A stretch of DNA of 64,000 nt from Blautia faecis (GCF_020554845.1 NZ_JAJCIA010000003.1:1-64000), one strand, 5' to 3'; shown: positions 8,356 to 17,824, counted from the stretch's first letter. Notes: generated by a model not told the origin, from the sequence alone. Translations and numbers: made by a program.

Positions 8356-8950
8356 ATAAATGGAAGTCCCCACAAGGAAGGGTGCACATACACAGCATTA
8401 AAAGAAGTTGCAGATACCCTTGAGGCAAATGGAATTAAAACAGAGATTATGTATTTAGGTGTAAAGCCAATAGCAGGTTGTATCGCCTGAAAAAAGCGGG
8501 AAATGTTTTGTCGATGATCGTGTTAATGAATTCATTGCAAAGCTACCAGAAATAGATGGAATCGTATTAGGTTCTCCAGTCTATTATGCGGGGGCAAGTG
8601 GACAGATTACATCATTTCTTGATTGGGCATTTTTTGCAGGAAGTGGTAAGTTTGAGGGAAAACTTGGTGCTGCTGTTGTTAGCTGTAGACGTGGTGGAGC
8701 ATCAGCAACCTTTGATCAGTTAAACAAATACTTTACGATGAATAGTATGCCTGTTGTTTCATCGCAGTATTGGAATCGGGTACACGGATTTACACCTGAT
8801 GATGTGAGACAGGATTTAGAGGGAATGCAGACAATGAGAACACTTGCTAATAATATGGCATGGTTATTAAAATGTATTGCACTTGGAAAAAAGCAAGGGA
8901 TTGAAATGCCCGATACAGAAGAAAAAGTACTGACTAATTTTATTCGGTAG
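8356..8950 (+). pseudogene. NADPH-dependent FMN reductase / flavodoxin family, frameshifted
   Basis: Two frames together give a flavodoxin-like reductase: INGSPHKEGCTYTALKEVAD to AGCIA in frame 1 (8356-8490, ending in TGA), then CFVDDRVNEFIAKLPEIDG to LTNFIR in frame 2. The break falls in the cysteine motif, expected C-K-K-C-G-K-C, where two single bases appear to be missing. The N-terminal beta strand and start codon are also absent. The second half is well preserved (GSPVYYAGASGQITSFLDW, SCRRGGASATFDQL). It is a degraded relative of the gene at 7575. Confidence 0.85.
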
Positions 8951-8990
8951 TACAATTCCAGTTTGTCTTGCTGTGTTCAAATCACAAAAA

Positions 8991-9033
8991 GGTCATCGTT
9001 TCACGATTATGGTAAAACGATGATCTTTTTTAT
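8991..9033 (+). terminator. Terminator after the FMN reductase pseudogene
   Basis: Stem GGTCATCGTTT / AAACGATGATC (8991-9001 with 9015-9025) followed by a run of T. It separates the decayed reductase from the ATPase promoter region. Confidence 0.8.
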
Positions 9034-9168
9034 TTCTTCCAGTAACAGATTAGCAACAGGAGTGAATTTCCTTTTTGTTGTTTACCTATAATAATGATTG
9101 GAGTAATCGATTATAGACACTGCAATCAAAAAAATCTGAAAATATATTTATCAACATTACATAAAAGT

Positions 9169-9255
9169 GTGTAGATGCACATAAAATGGGAATACATATT
9201 GAAATTCAGGTCGTTCTGTGATAGAATCTCATTACTAAAAAATGTGTAGATGCAC
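9169..9255 (+). promoter_or_regulatory. Promoter flanked by two GTG-N6-CAC boxes
   Basis: TTGAAA (9199-9204) and TAGAAT (9222-9227) with a 17-bp spacer form a good promoter for the ATPase at 9275. The identical 12-mer GTGTAGATGCAC lies on each side, at 9169-9180 and 9244-9255, 75 bp apart. The same architecture, with changed inner bases but kept GTG and CAC ends, precedes the second ATPase copy. This looks like a two-site operator, but no binding protein is known. Confidence 0.65.
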
Positions 9256-9274
9256 GGAAATGGGGAGTGTAACG

Positions 9275-10528
9275 ATGGAGATTAAAAGAGACACTTACCT
9301 ACAGCAGCTGATCGAGCGAAAAGATAATGGAATGATAAAGGTGATTACCGGCATTCGTAGATGTGGCAAATCCTTTTTGCTGTTTACCATCTTTAAGAGA
9401 TACTTACTGGAGAACGGCGTTGATGTTGATCATATTATTGAAATTGCATTGGATGGTATTGAGAACGAGGAATTAAGAGATCCCAAGGTATGCTTCAAGT
9501 ACATCAAGGATGCCATGAAAGACGACGGGAAGTATTATCTCCTTTTGGATGAAGTGCAGTTCATGCCACAATTTGAGGAAGTGCTGAACAGCCTGCTCCG
9601 CATGAGCAATATTGATGTGTATGTCACCGGAAGTAATTCCAAGTTTCTGTCCAGCGACATTGTGACCGAGTTCCGTGGCAGAGGTGATGAGATTAGAATC
9701 TATCCTCTCTCCTTTGCAGAGTTTTATTCTGTCTATGACGGCGATTATGATGATGCCTGGGATGACTACATGATCTACGGAGGATTGCCGCAGATCGTAA
9801 GTTTCCAGAGCGAACGACAGAAAGCGGACTATCTGAAGAACATCTTTGCAAATGTCTATCTGAAGGATGTTATTGAAAGAAATAAGATTCAGAACGTGGA
9901 TGAGATTGGGATTCTGGTTGATGTGCTTGCATCTGCAATCGGCGCACCGACCAACCCTTCAAAGATTGCCAATACCTTTGCCAGTGAGCGCCAGATGACT
10001 TATGCTAATAAAACCATCTCCAAGCATATCGATCATTTGACAGATGCCTTTTTGATTTCCAAGGCAAGCCGATACGATATTAAGGGCAGAAAGTATATCG
10101 GTGCAAATCTGAAATACTACTTTACTGATCTGGGACTGAGAAATGCACGTCTGAATTTCAGACAGCAGGAACCTACTCATATCATGGAGAACATTGTTTA
10201 TAACGAGCTGCTGATCCGTGGCTACAATGTTGATGTGGGTGTCGTGGATATCTTCGATAAGGATAAAGAGGGCAAACGTGTTCGCGAGCAGTTGGAGGTT
10301 GACTTTGTGGTGAATCAAGGAAACCAGAGATACTATATCCAGGTTGCATATGACATGACTTCGGAAGAAAAACAGACGCAGGAGTTCAATTCTCTGCGTA
10401 ATATCCCGGACTCTTTCAAGAAGATCGTCATTGTAAATGGCAGCAAAAAGCCTTGGAGAAATGATGAAGGTTTTGTCATCATGGGAATGAAGTATTTCTT
10501 GCTGAATGCGAATAGTCTGGAATTTTAA
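9275..10528 (+). CDS. AAA_14/DUF4143 family ATPase, copy 1
   Basis: A 417-aa ATP-binding protein. Walker A is GIRRCGKS (residues 26-33), Walker B is YYLLLDEVQF near 88-97, and TGSNSKFL is the sensor segment. The C-terminal half is DUF4143, ending in a nuclease-fold-like part with EVDFVVNQGNQRYYIQVAYD (a D/E...QVxY arrangement recalling PD-(D/E)XK proteins). The ATG at 9275 follows GGGGAG by about 8 bases. Function in the cell is unknown for this family. A copy with about 26 differing residues lies at 31008-32264, together with a similar upstream region. Confidence 0.9.
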   Translation: MEIKRDTYLQQLIERKDNGMIKVITGIRRCGKSFLLFTIFKRYLLENGVDVDHIIEIALDGIENEELRDPKVCFKYIKDAMKDDGKYYLLLDEVQFMPQFEEVLNSLLRMSNIDVYVTGSNSKFLSSDIVTEFRGRGDEIRIYPLSFAEFYSVYDGDYDDAWDDYMIYGGLPQIVSFQSERQKADYLKNIFANVYLKDVIERNKIQNVDEIGILVDVLASAIGAPTNPSKIANTFASERQMTYANKTISKHIDHLTDAFLISKASRYDIKGRKYIGANLKYYFTDLGLRNARLNFRQQEPTHIMENIVYNELLIRGYNVDVGVVDIFDKDKEGKRVREQLEVDFVVNQGNQRYYIQVAYDMTSEEKQTQEFNSLRNIPDSFKKIVIVNGSKKPWRNDEGFVIMGMKYFLLNANSLEF

Positions 10529-10592
10529 GTCGATTTGAGTTGTTGCTGTGGTGTTGTTCTATTTCAAAAAAGAGTGAAATGATATAAATAAG

Positions 10593-10632
10593 GCCACGGC
10601 TGATTTCATGTTGGAACAGCCGTGGCTCAGTT
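10593..10632. terminator. Bidirectional terminator
   Basis: Perfect 10-bp stem GCCACGGCTG / CAGCCGTGGC (10593-10602, 10617-10626) followed by a T-rich stretch. It lies between the ATPase gene and the convergent transposase remnant. Confidence 0.8.
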
Positions 10633-10898
10633 TATTTTTTTATCCGTATAAACGAGACTGTTCCGCAGATTATGTAGAACAGACAGAGTACGATTCCGAT
10701 AGTGAGAACATCAGATGCATAATTACCAGAACCACGAACAGGAATATCACCTGATTCCCGGAAGTCTTTCAGCCATTTTGTTAATGTGCTGTATCCGATG
10801 CCAAGATTTTCTGCACATCCACGTACTCCGAGATCTTTGTGATCCTGATAGTACTGGACTGCATCAAGTTTAAATTGTTTGTCATGTTGCTTTGCCAT
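10632..10898 (-). pseudogene. Truncated IS3-type transposase OrfA fused to a membrane-protein tail
   Basis: The 88-aa reading frame starts as an IS3/IS911 OrfA helix-turn-helix (KQHDKQFKLDAVQYYQDHKD, then GIGYSTLTKWLKDFRESGD). After GSGNYASD, where OrfA normally continues with a charged leucine zipper, it switches to a hydrophobic tail (VLTIGIVLCLFYIICGTVSF) ending IRIKK. The join indicates a deletion that fused the transposase start to the 3' end of an unrelated membrane-protein gene. No OrfB is present. Probably non-functional. Confidence 0.75.
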
Positions 10899-10978
10899 AT
10901 GAGATCCTCCTTCAGCATGCCTCTATTGTATCATGCTTATGTGTATTTGGAATTTCCCAGTCATCACTGGGAAGAATC

Positions 10979-11179
10979 ATGGCGCAGGAAAACCTGCCGT
11001 CGCTGATCACACTTGAAAAAATATGTACAGCTTTGGGCGTGACATTATCACAGTTTTTTTAGGAAGGTAATTCAGAGAATCTGACAGAAAAACAGAAAGA
11101 AGTTTTAAGGATATGGAATAATCTGAGTACAAATGAGCAGGAAACAGTGATGTCAATGCTGCGTGGTCTTCGGAAGTAG
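10979..11179 (+). pseudogene. XRE-type regulator fragment with internal amber stop
   Basis: The frame from 10979 reads the end of an XRE helix-turn-helix domain (LPSLITLEKICTALGVTLSQFF), then TAG at 11060, then the usual C-terminal tail (EGNSENLTEKQKEVLRIWNN to MLRGLRK). The first part of the HTH is missing. It is thus 5'-truncated and interrupted. A palindrome CCCAGT/ACTGGG at 10956-10972 lies at the upstream junction. Confidence 0.75.
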
Positions 11180-11180
11180 A

Positions 11181-11219
11181 AGAACAGTTCGAGTATATGT
11201 ATCGGCTGTTCTTTTTTTA
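11181..11219 (+). terminator. Terminator of the XRE remnant
   Basis: AGAACAG (11181-11187) pairs with CTGTTCT (11206-11212), followed by T7. A near-copy with the same loop is found at 43756-43796, far from any XRE gene. Confidence 0.8.
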
Positions 11220-11247
11220 TTTTTGTCGTTAAAACGGTAATGTTTTC

Positions 11248-11276
11248 TTGTGTATACTAGAGCATTAAAGTATAAT
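11248..11276 (+). promoter_or_regulatory. Promoter of the c-di-GMP riboswitch transcript
   Basis: TTGTGT (11248-11253), 17-bp spacer, TATAAT (11271-11276). The predicted RNA start is about 30 bases ahead of the riboswitch core, as expected for a leader promoter. Confidence 0.65.
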
Positions 11277-11311
11277 GAAATCAGTTTTTTTGCATAAGTA
11301 TTAAAGCTATA

Positions 11312-11390
11312 ATAAGGAAATCGGCAAACCAGATGAAAGTTTGGGACGCAAAGCTATAGGGCCTGTAAAATGGCAGCCAGTTGCATGAAA
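11312..11390 (+). promoter_or_regulatory. GEMM-I cyclic di-GMP riboswitch
   Basis: The conserved GEMM-I core is plain: GGCAAACC (11323-11330), a GAAA tetraloop arm, then GGGACGCAAAGC (11343-11354), TATAGGGCCT and a second arm ATGGCAGCCA. It is on the plus strand, between promoter 11248-11276 and an intrinsic terminator at 11398. The class binds the second messenger c-di-GMP and controls transcription. The downstream gene is a hybrid histidine kinase. Whether ligand turns the switch on or off is not readable by eye. Confidence 0.88.
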
Positions 11391-11397
11391 TGAGGTT

Positions 11398-11425
11398 GCA
11401 CTGTCTGTTTGGCAGTGCTTTTTTA
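11398..11425 (+). terminator. Riboswitch expression-platform terminator
   Basis: GCACTG (11398-11403) and CAGTGC (11413-11418) form a stem followed by seven T. Just upstream, TTGCA occurs twice (11381-11385, 11396-11400), which could allow alternative pairing with the aptamer 3' side. Confidence 0.8.
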
Positions 11426-11483
11426 TGGTAGAGCACTTGAATAAGTAATACAGAAGCTGTTTGGAAAAATAGCGGGGAGGTTA

Positions 11484-11512
11484 TTGACAATTAATGAATG
11501 TAAAATTAAAAT
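11484..11512 (+). promoter_or_regulatory. Second promoter of the hybrid kinase gene
   Basis: TTGACA (11484-11489), a 17-bp spacer and TAAAAT (11507-11512) form a near-consensus promoter between the riboswitch terminator and the kinase start. It would give riboswitch-independent expression. Confidence 0.7.
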
Positions 11513-11551
11513 CTGGAAGCAAGCAACTGTAGCCTAGAGGAGGGGAGAAAG

Positions 11552-14425
11552 ATGAAGAAGTGCAAATTAGTACAGAATATAATGAATTTCAAATTTTGTT
11601 ACATTATATTTTGCACAATTATATGTTTTATTGTTTTATCCGTTCCTACATTTGCCAAAGAAAACTCTGACAATGTTATCCGGGTAGGATCTTTTGAAGA
11701 AACTTATAATACCGTCAATGAAAAGGGAGAAAGAAGCGGCTATGGTTATGAGTATCTTCAAGATATTGCAGGTTATGCAGGATGGACATATAAATACATA
11801 ACAAGTGATTGGAAAAACTGCTTTACACAGTTGGAAAATGGAGAGATTGATATTCTTGGTGACATTTCCTATACAGACGAACGTGCTGAAAATATGCTTT
11901 TTTCCGATATGCCTATGGGGGAAGAGAAATATTACATCTATACGGATGCATCCAATATGGATCTTACAGCAGGAAATCTGGATTCTTTTGAGGGAAAAAA
12001 TATTGGTGTGTTTAAAGATAATATAACGGAGGATGTGCTTAACGAATGGGAGTTAAAGTATGGTCTGCATATGCAGCATGTCAATGTTTCTAATACCGCA
12101 GAAGTTATGGACAAACTGTCGAAACATGAAATTGACTGCTTCGTTTCGGTAGAAGAATCCCGTTGGGAAGAATCGGATATTTCACCGCTTACAAGTATTG
12201 GAGAGACAGAAATCTATTTCGCTATAAATCCAGAACGTCCGGATATCAAAGAAGCACTGGATAGTGCTATGCGCAGAATCAAGGATGACAACCCATTTTA
12301 CACAGATGATCTCTACAGGCGTTATCTTTCTGCACAGAGCAGCTCGTTTCTTTCAAAAGAAGAAAGTGAGTGGATCGGGCAGCATGGTGCAATCCGGATA
12401 GGGTATCTGAATCAGGATGGAGGTATCAGCAGTGTAGATCCATCAACAGGTAAACTGACAGGTGTTATTACAGATTATGTGGATCTTGCAGAAAATTGTC
12501 TGCAAGGTCAGACTCTGGAATTTGAATTAAATGGATATGAGACAAGAAGTGAACTGCTTCAGGCATTGCTGGATGGAAAAATAGACCTGATTTTTCATGC
12601 AAACCAGAATCCATACTTTGCAGAAACAAATGGATTTGCTTTGTCGGATACGCTATTGACTCTCAATATGGCAGCAATTACGGCAAAGGATTCTTTTGAT
12701 GAAAATAAAGAGAATATAGTTGCTGTTGAAAAAGATGATTTTGTATTGAAAGCATATCTTTCATACAATTATCCGCAATGGAAGGTTGTGGAATATGAAA
12801 CATCAGATGCAGCAGTAAAAGCAATGCAGAAAGGGGAGACGGATTGTATTGTAAGCAATTCAGGTACTGTTTCAGACTATTTGAAAAATAATAAGCTTCA
12901 TAGTGTTTTCCTGACAAAAGAAGCTGATGTTCCATTTGCTATTCAGCAGGGAGAACCGGTTCTTTTGTCCATTCTGAATAAAACACTGACATCTATGCCT
13001 ACAACTCAATTTTCAGGTGCAGTAGTTTCGTATAATGCTTCCTCACGAAAAGTTACAGCGAGGGATTTTATTCAGGATAATTTACTGACAGTTTCACTTA
13101 TCGTTGGAATTTCTTTTTTCGTTGTTCTGTGTATCATTCTTCGTTCTTGGAAGAAGTCAAAACGTGCGGAGGAAAGATCCAAGAAATCTGCTGAACAGGC
13201 ATTAAAACTGAATCAGGAACTTGAAGAAAAACAGCAGGAATTACATAATGCACTTGCAGAAGCGCAGAGTGCCAATAAGGCTAAGAGCTCCTTTTTAAAT
13301 AATATGTCTCATGATATCAGAACACCGATCAATGGTATTATTGGCATGCTTACGATTCTTGAGAAAAGCGGAAATGATGCTGAGCGGGCAAAGGATTGCA
13401 TGAATAAAATACATGAGTCATCGAAACTGCTACTATCATTGATAAATGATGTTTTAGATATGGCAAAGTTAGAATCAGATACAGTGGTTTTTAGTGATGA
13501 ATCCATCAATCTGGACCAGGTATGTCAGGAAATCACGGAGTCACTATCTTTTCAGGCAGAAGAAAAAGGACTTCATGTTATAGGAGAACATGATGATTAC
13601 AGTGGTATATATGTTTGGAGCAATGCAGTTCATCTGAAAAAAATATTGATGAATCTGTTTACAAACAGTATGAAGTACAATAAGGTGAATGGTTTTATTT
13701 ACATGAGTATGAGAACGATTGAAAGATTAGAAGATCACATGACATGTGAATTTAAAATAAAAGATAATGGAATTGGAATGTCAGAAGAATTTATAAAAAA
13801 TGAATTGTTTACTCCATTTGTACAGGCAGACAATTCCCCACGTTCTGATTATAATGGGACAGGTCTGGGAATGCCTATTGTGAAACAACTTGTAGAAAAG
13901 ATGGGCGGAACCATAACAGTTGAAAGCAAGCTTGGTGAAGGAAGCTGTTTTACTGTAATACTTCCATTTAAAATTGATACGAATGCACGGCCAGAAGAAA
14001 AAGAAGATTTTGATGCAGATATATCAGATATCCGGGTATTGCTGGTTGAAGATAATGAGCTGAATGTGGAAATAGCAGAATTTATGCTGACGGAAAATGG
14101 GGCTAAAGTAGAAACAGTGAACAATGGGTTAGAAGCTGTTCAGCATTTTGAAGCTTCCGAACCGGGAACATACGATGTTATTTTAATGGATGTTATGATG
14201 CCGGTGATGGATGGTCTTACTGCTGCAAGAACAATAAGAGACCTGGAACGGCAGGATGCAAAAATAATCCCTATCATTGCTATGACTGCAAATGTATTTA
14301 GGGAAGATGCAGAAAAGTGTATGGAAGCAGGAATGAACGCACATCTTGCAAAGCCGCTGGATGCGGAAAAAATTAAGCAGACCATAAGCGAAGAGTTGAG
14401 AAAGCAAAATGCCTGTCATAAATGA
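11552..14425 (+). CDS. Hybrid sensor histidine kinase with two SBP_bac_3 sensor domains
   Basis: A 957-aa membrane kinase. An N-terminal signal/membrane segment (about 15-35) is followed by two tandem extracellular solute-binding domains of the amino-acid type (about 45-265 and 275-505), a membrane helix near 515-540 and a coiled coil. The cytoplasmic part holds HisKA with phospho-acceptor His587 in MSHDIRTPINGI, a HATPase domain (DNGIGMSEEF, GTGLGMPIV) and a C-terminal receiver with Asp880 in LMDVMMP. No DNA-binding output is present, so signal must pass on to another protein. GAGGAGGGG precedes the ATG. Transcription can start at two promoters, one through a c-di-GMP riboswitch. Confidence 0.93.
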   Translation: MKKCKLVQNIMNFKFCYIIFCTIICFIVLSVPTFAKENSDNVIRVGSFEETYNTVNEKGERSGYGYEYLQDIAGYAGWTYKYITSDWKNCFTQLENGEIDILGDISYTDERAENMLFSDMPMGEEKYYIYTDASNMDLTAGNLDSFEGKNIGVFKDNITEDVLNEWELKYGLHMQHVNVSNTAEVMDKLSKHEIDCFVSVEESRWEESDISPLTSIGETEIYFAINPERPDIKEALDSAMRRIKDDNPFYTDDLYRRYLSAQSSSFLSKEESEWIGQHGAIRIGYLNQDGGISSVDPSTGKLTGVITDYVDLAENCLQGQTLEFELNGYETRSELLQALLDGKIDLIFHANQNPYFAETNGFALSDTLLTLNMAAITAKDSFDENKENIVAVEKDDFVLKAYLSYNYPQWKVVEYETSDAAVKAMQKGETDCIVSNSGTVSDYLKNNKLHSVFLTKEADVPFAIQQGEPVLLSILNKTLTSMPTTQFSGAVVSYNASSRKVTARDFIQDNLLTVSLIVGISFFVVLCIILRSWKKSKRAEERSKKSAEQALKLNQELEEKQQELHNALAEAQSANKAKSSFLNNMSHDIRTPINGIIGMLTILEKSGNDAERAKDCMNKIHESSKLLLSLINDVLDMAKLESDTVVFSDESINLDQVCQEITESLSFQAEEKGLHVIGEHDDYSGIYVWSNAVHLKKILMNLFTNSMKYNKVNGFIYMSMRTIERLEDHMTCEFKIKDNGIGMSEEFIKNELFTPFVQADNSPRSDYNGTGLGMPIVKQLVEKMGGTITVESKLGEGSCFTVILPFKIDTNARPEEKEDFDADISDIRVLLVEDNELNVEIAEFMLTENGAKVETVNNGLEAVQHFEASEPGTYDVILMDVMMPVMDGLTAARTIRDLERQDAKIIPIIAMTANVFREDAEKCMEAGMNAHLAKPLDAEKIKQTISEELRKQNACHK

Positions 14426-14505
14426 TTATGAGGCAACCGCAGCAATCAGGAGCCTTCCAGATGCATGGGAAAAGCAGACAGGAAACATAGAGAGAGGATT
14501 TTGTT

Positions 14506-16701
14506 ATGACAGAAATTAATTTATTTCCGAAGCAACCGCAGTCTGTGACTGTTTTGGTTTTTATAACTGTGCTGATCGTTCTGCTTCTTATCCTGACTGT
14601 AATGGTACATATGAGGAACAGAAAACTGAAAAGTACGTTGGAAGAACAGATGGCGGAAAGACGGCTTTTGGATAAGATATGTGCAGATTTTACGGCTGTC
14701 TATTATGTTGAATTAAATACCGGTTCCTTTGAAATTCTCCATATAAACGATGGAACCAACGTAAAAAAAATGAATCTGAAACAGGGTGATAATTTCAATT
14801 CTTCTGCTGACCAATATGCGGTTCAATATCTGTATGAGAAAGAAAGACAGGAATTTAAGGACTGGATTTCGACAGGGCATCTAAAGGAACAGCTTTCCCG
14901 GAAGGAGCGCATTACATACCATTATAGAAGTAAACCGAATCCGAACCAGCATGAATTTTTTGAGGCACAGGCAGCCAAAATATACGAGGATGAGAAACAT
15001 TTTTTCGCACTGGTGGGTTTTCGGCATATTGATGATATCATGGAAAAAGAAACTACGATCCAGAATCAATTAAAGCAGGCACTGGATGAAGCACGGCTGA
15101 GTAATGAAATAATCTCAGCAATTGCTAAGAGTTACTGTTCTATCTACAGGATTGATGTGCAGAAAGATTTTTTTGAAGAGATATCAAATGACAGTGAAAT
15201 ACACAAACTGACAGGAAACAGAGGCAGTGCATCGGAGAAACTGTATCAGCTTTGTGATACAATGGTTGCATCTGAATACCGTTCGCTGATCCGTCCATTT
15301 CTGGATGTCTCTACACTTTCAGCAAGATTGAAGACGGAAGAATATATTTCTACAGAATACAGAATGTGTGATGGCAGTTGGCACAGGATGCTTTTTACTG
15401 TAAAAAAACGGGATGAGTCTGGAAATGTAACCCATGTTTTATGTACAGTCCGTAGTATCAGCGATTCCAAGAGACGTGAAGAGGATCTTAACTTTGCTGC
15501 GGAAGCAGCAAAGCGGGAAGCCGAAATGAAAACAAGGTTTCTGGCAACGATGAGTCATGATATCCGTACACCACTGAACGGTATTATCGGTATGGTAAAT
15601 ATGGGAAATCAGTACGCAGATGATCCACAGATGCAGCAGAAGATCAGAGAAAAGGTAATGGAATCCCTGAAATATCTGGTGTCTCTGGTAAATGATGTGT
15701 TGGATATGAATAAACTACAGAGCGGGGATTTGAAGGACCAGCAGCTTTTATTTGATCTGACAGAGGTACTGCAGGAACTGAATCAGATTTATGATGAGCG
15801 GGCTGCCAAGAAAGGCATCCGGTATGAGATTGACTGGAAAAATGGTACATACAGTCACAGCACTCTGGTTGGAAACCCGGTATATCTTGGAAGGATTCTG
15901 TCGAATATTATGGACAATGCCATAAAATTCAGTCAGTCGGGTAGTGTGCTCACGTTGGGGGTTAAGGAAGAAACTCTGGATGATGACAGAGCAAATTTCA
16001 CTTTCTACTGTAAAGACCAGGGGGTGGGTATGAGTGAAGATTTTATTGCACATGCTTTTGATATGTTCTCTCAGGAAAGCGAGACAAGCAGATCCAGGTA
16101 TGAAGGCACCGGACTGGGGCTTGCAATTACGAAGCAACTCGTGGACAGAATGGATGGAAGTATTGAACTGAAGAGCAAAGCAGGTGTCGGGACAACAGTT
16201 ATTGTAAAAATTCCGTTCAAAATTGGCACACAGGATAAAAACAGTAATTTATCAGATAAGCCAGTAAGCCTTGATGATTATTCGGTAGAAGGCATGCGGG
16301 CATTGGTTGTGGAAGACAATGAGTTGAACATGGAAATTTCCAGATGTATACTGGAAGACAGCGGTATGGAAGTTACATGTGCAGTAGACGGGCAGGAAGC
16401 AGTTGAAATCTTCGAGAAATCTGCACCGGATTATTTTGGGGTAATTTATATGGATATTATGATGCCGAGGATGAATGGTCTGGATGCGGCAAGGACAATC
16501 AGGGAAATGAAAAGAAGGGATGCCAGGAGGGTTCCGATCATTGCAATGTCCGCGAATTCTTTTGCAGAAGACATTATCAACAGCCGGCTGGCTGGAATGA
16601 ATGTTCATCTTGCAAAGCCACTGGATGCGGAAAAAATGATCATTGCCTTGAAACAATGCATGGCAGATAATAGCGATGTAAAACTGCACGAAGATTTGTA
16701 G
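14506..16701 (+). CDS. Hybrid sensor histidine kinase with PAS-like sensing
   Basis: A 731-aa kinase. One membrane helix near the N-terminus (about 15-37) anchors it; two PAS-like regions follow (about 55-180 and 200-325, the second ending in the typical SDSKRREED linker). HisKA has His351 in MSHDIRTPLNGI; the HATPase has CKDQGVGMSEDF and GTGLGLAITKQL; the receiver carries Asp650 in YMDIMMP. It lies 80 bp after the first hybrid kinase and probably is co-transcribed. The two kinases have very similar C-terminal ends (HLAKPLDAEK), pointing to a common origin or interplay. Confidence 0.92.
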   Translation: MTEINLFPKQPQSVTVLVFITVLIVLLLILTVMVHMRNRKLKSTLEEQMAERRLLDKICADFTAVYYVELNTGSFEILHINDGTNVKKMNLKQGDNFNSSADQYAVQYLYEKERQEFKDWISTGHLKEQLSRKERITYHYRSKPNPNQHEFFEAQAAKIYEDEKHFFALVGFRHIDDIMEKETTIQNQLKQALDEARLSNEIISAIAKSYCSIYRIDVQKDFFEEISNDSEIHKLTGNRGSASEKLYQLCDTMVASEYRSLIRPFLDVSTLSARLKTEEYISTEYRMCDGSWHRMLFTVKKRDESGNVTHVLCTVRSISDSKRREEDLNFAAEAAKREAEMKTRFLATMSHDIRTPLNGIIGMVNMGNQYADDPQMQQKIREKVMESLKYLVSLVNDVLDMNKLQSGDLKDQQLLFDLTEVLQELNQIYDERAAKKGIRYEIDWKNGTYSHSTLVGNPVYLGRILSNIMDNAIKFSQSGSVLTLGVKEETLDDDRANFTFYCKDQGVGMSEDFIAHAFDMFSQESETSRSRYEGTGLGLAITKQLVDRMDGSIELKSKAGVGTTVIVKIPFKIGTQDKNSNLSDKPVSLDDYSVEGMRALVVEDNELNMEISRCILEDSGMEVTCAVDGQEAVEIFEKSAPDYFGVIYMDIMMPRMNGLDAARTIREMKRRDARRVPIIAMSANSFAEDIINSRLAGMNVHLAKPLDAEKMIIALKQCMADNSDVKLHEDL

Positions 16702-16711
16702 GAATAAAAAG

Positions 16712-16748
16712 ACAGAGCATATAAAGTTGTTATATGGTCTGTTTTTTA
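16712..16748 (+). terminator. Terminator of the two-kinase operon
   Basis: ACAGAGCATATAA pairs with TTATATGGTCTGT across a 5-base loop, followed by a T run. It ends the operon 10 bp past the second kinase. Confidence 0.85.
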
Positions 16749-17079
16749 ATTCCTTAGAAGAAGCAGGCTGTGAAAATTCATATGTCTTTTTGGGACTGAA
16801 ATAATTACTTAAATGAAAAACTAATTTCCAGCTGTGGACTATCCCTGTCTGACATTATTAGCAAAATCAATGCAAGGGGAACATAATTAGGATAAAAGCA
16901 GACCGGTGGAGAGCAAAATCTCTGCTGGATTTATATATGAGATCAAATCAGAGCATGTGAGAAAAAGTCCAGCTAACATTTGAGTTCCGCTCTGTTGTCA
17001 CCCCTTATTCGGGGATGTAAATCAGAGAAAAGGCGGGAAAAGAAACAATCTCTCCCAAACCTGCAAACATAAATTGAAC
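16749..17079. other. Intergenic region without a recognised gene
   Basis: No convincing reading frame with a ribosome site on either strand. A GCTGGA/TCCAGC pair (16932-16978) brackets about 35 bases, possibly the end of a mobile element, but I cannot identify it. Confidence 0.4.
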
Positions 17080-17131
17080 AAAATCGCTGCGCGATGGCCT
17101 ACCAAGGCTATGGCATAGCGATTTTCTTTTT
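17080..17131 (+). terminator. Nested hairpin, terminator-like
   Basis: AAAATCGCT (17080-17088) pairs with AGCGATTTT (17117-17125), enclosing a second stem GGCCT/AGGCT, and is followed by a T-rich run. What it would terminate is unclear as no gene precedes it closely. Confidence 0.55.
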
Positions 17132-17282
17132 TCTATAACAAAACAGTGGAAAGCAAGTCCTAAAAGTAGTATTGTTAAGTCACCACAACGAAACAATCAA
17201 ACAGGATCGACCTTCCCACTGCCTATGAAAAGAATACCACCCTTCCGCTTGGTTGGCAAGCGGTTTTATGACCAAAATGCAC

Positions 17283-17328
17283 CTCCATATAAAGCAGTGT
17301 TCCGGATAACTACTGATTTTATATGGAG
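17283..17328 (+). promoter_or_regulatory. Hairpin masking the ribosome site of the integrase fragment
   Basis: CTCCATATAAA (17283-17293) and TTTATATGGAG (17318-17328) are perfectly complementary. The right arm contains the GGAG ribosome site of the 17338 start, so translation could be blocked when the stem forms, as in some IS elements. Confidence 0.5.
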
Positions 17329-17337
17329 GATTTTATT

Positions 17338-17644
17338 ATGTATGAAAAATATTTAGAACAGCTTGAGGAAGCCGGAAAAATCCGTAACCTTAAAGAACGT
17401 TCCATCAACTGCTATAAAAACTATGTCTCTTATTTTCTGAAATATCAGAATAAGAATCCTGAAGAGACACAAAAAGCTCACTTTATGCCGGAATCTCCTC
17501 GGATGCAAAAAATATCTTTCAAAGCTCAGGGATAAGGAGATGCCAGAAATATTGAAACAGCTATACGGGATAAACATCTATGTATGTAAATCCTGCGGTG
17601 GACATCTTGGAAAACCACAACTGAGAATACCGCAAAGGTGTTAA
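17338..17644 (+). mobile_element. Internally deleted mobile element: integrase start joined to transposase end
   Basis: From the ATG at 17338 the frame reads the SAM-like N-terminal domain of a tyrosine integrase (YEKYLEQLEEAGKIRNLKER, then SINCYKNYVSYFL). Near 17480 the coding frame shifts by one: CRNLLGCKKYLSKLRDKEMP leads to LYGINIYVCKSCGGHLGKPQ and a stop at 17644, with a C-x-x-C pair like the C-terminus of IS91-type transposases. The catalytic parts of both proteins are missing. The layout fits an IS91-like element carrying an accessory integrase, after a large internal deletion; the IS91 name is inference. Confidence 0.6.
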
Positions 17645-17824
17645 AATCCAAATCTTTTATATGTTTTCTAAGCCTCAAAATCCTGAGGTTTAATTGTTAT
17701 ACCTATTTATCTGAAAATTCTTGATTTCTGTAGCGTCTGCACAGGAAATCCTGTATAATCATGGATAAGAACAAAAGATTAAAAGTCCATAGGTAGTAGC
17801 TACTCGGACGCTCACTTTGTTCAA

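Noticed and set aside
11281..11490. 69-aa minus-strand frame
   Set aside because: Lies antisense to the c-di-GMP riboswitch and its terminator; those explain the conservation.
17005..17196. 63-aa minus-strand frame
   Set aside because: No ribosome site, overlaps the hairpin at 17080-17125 and shows no family pattern.
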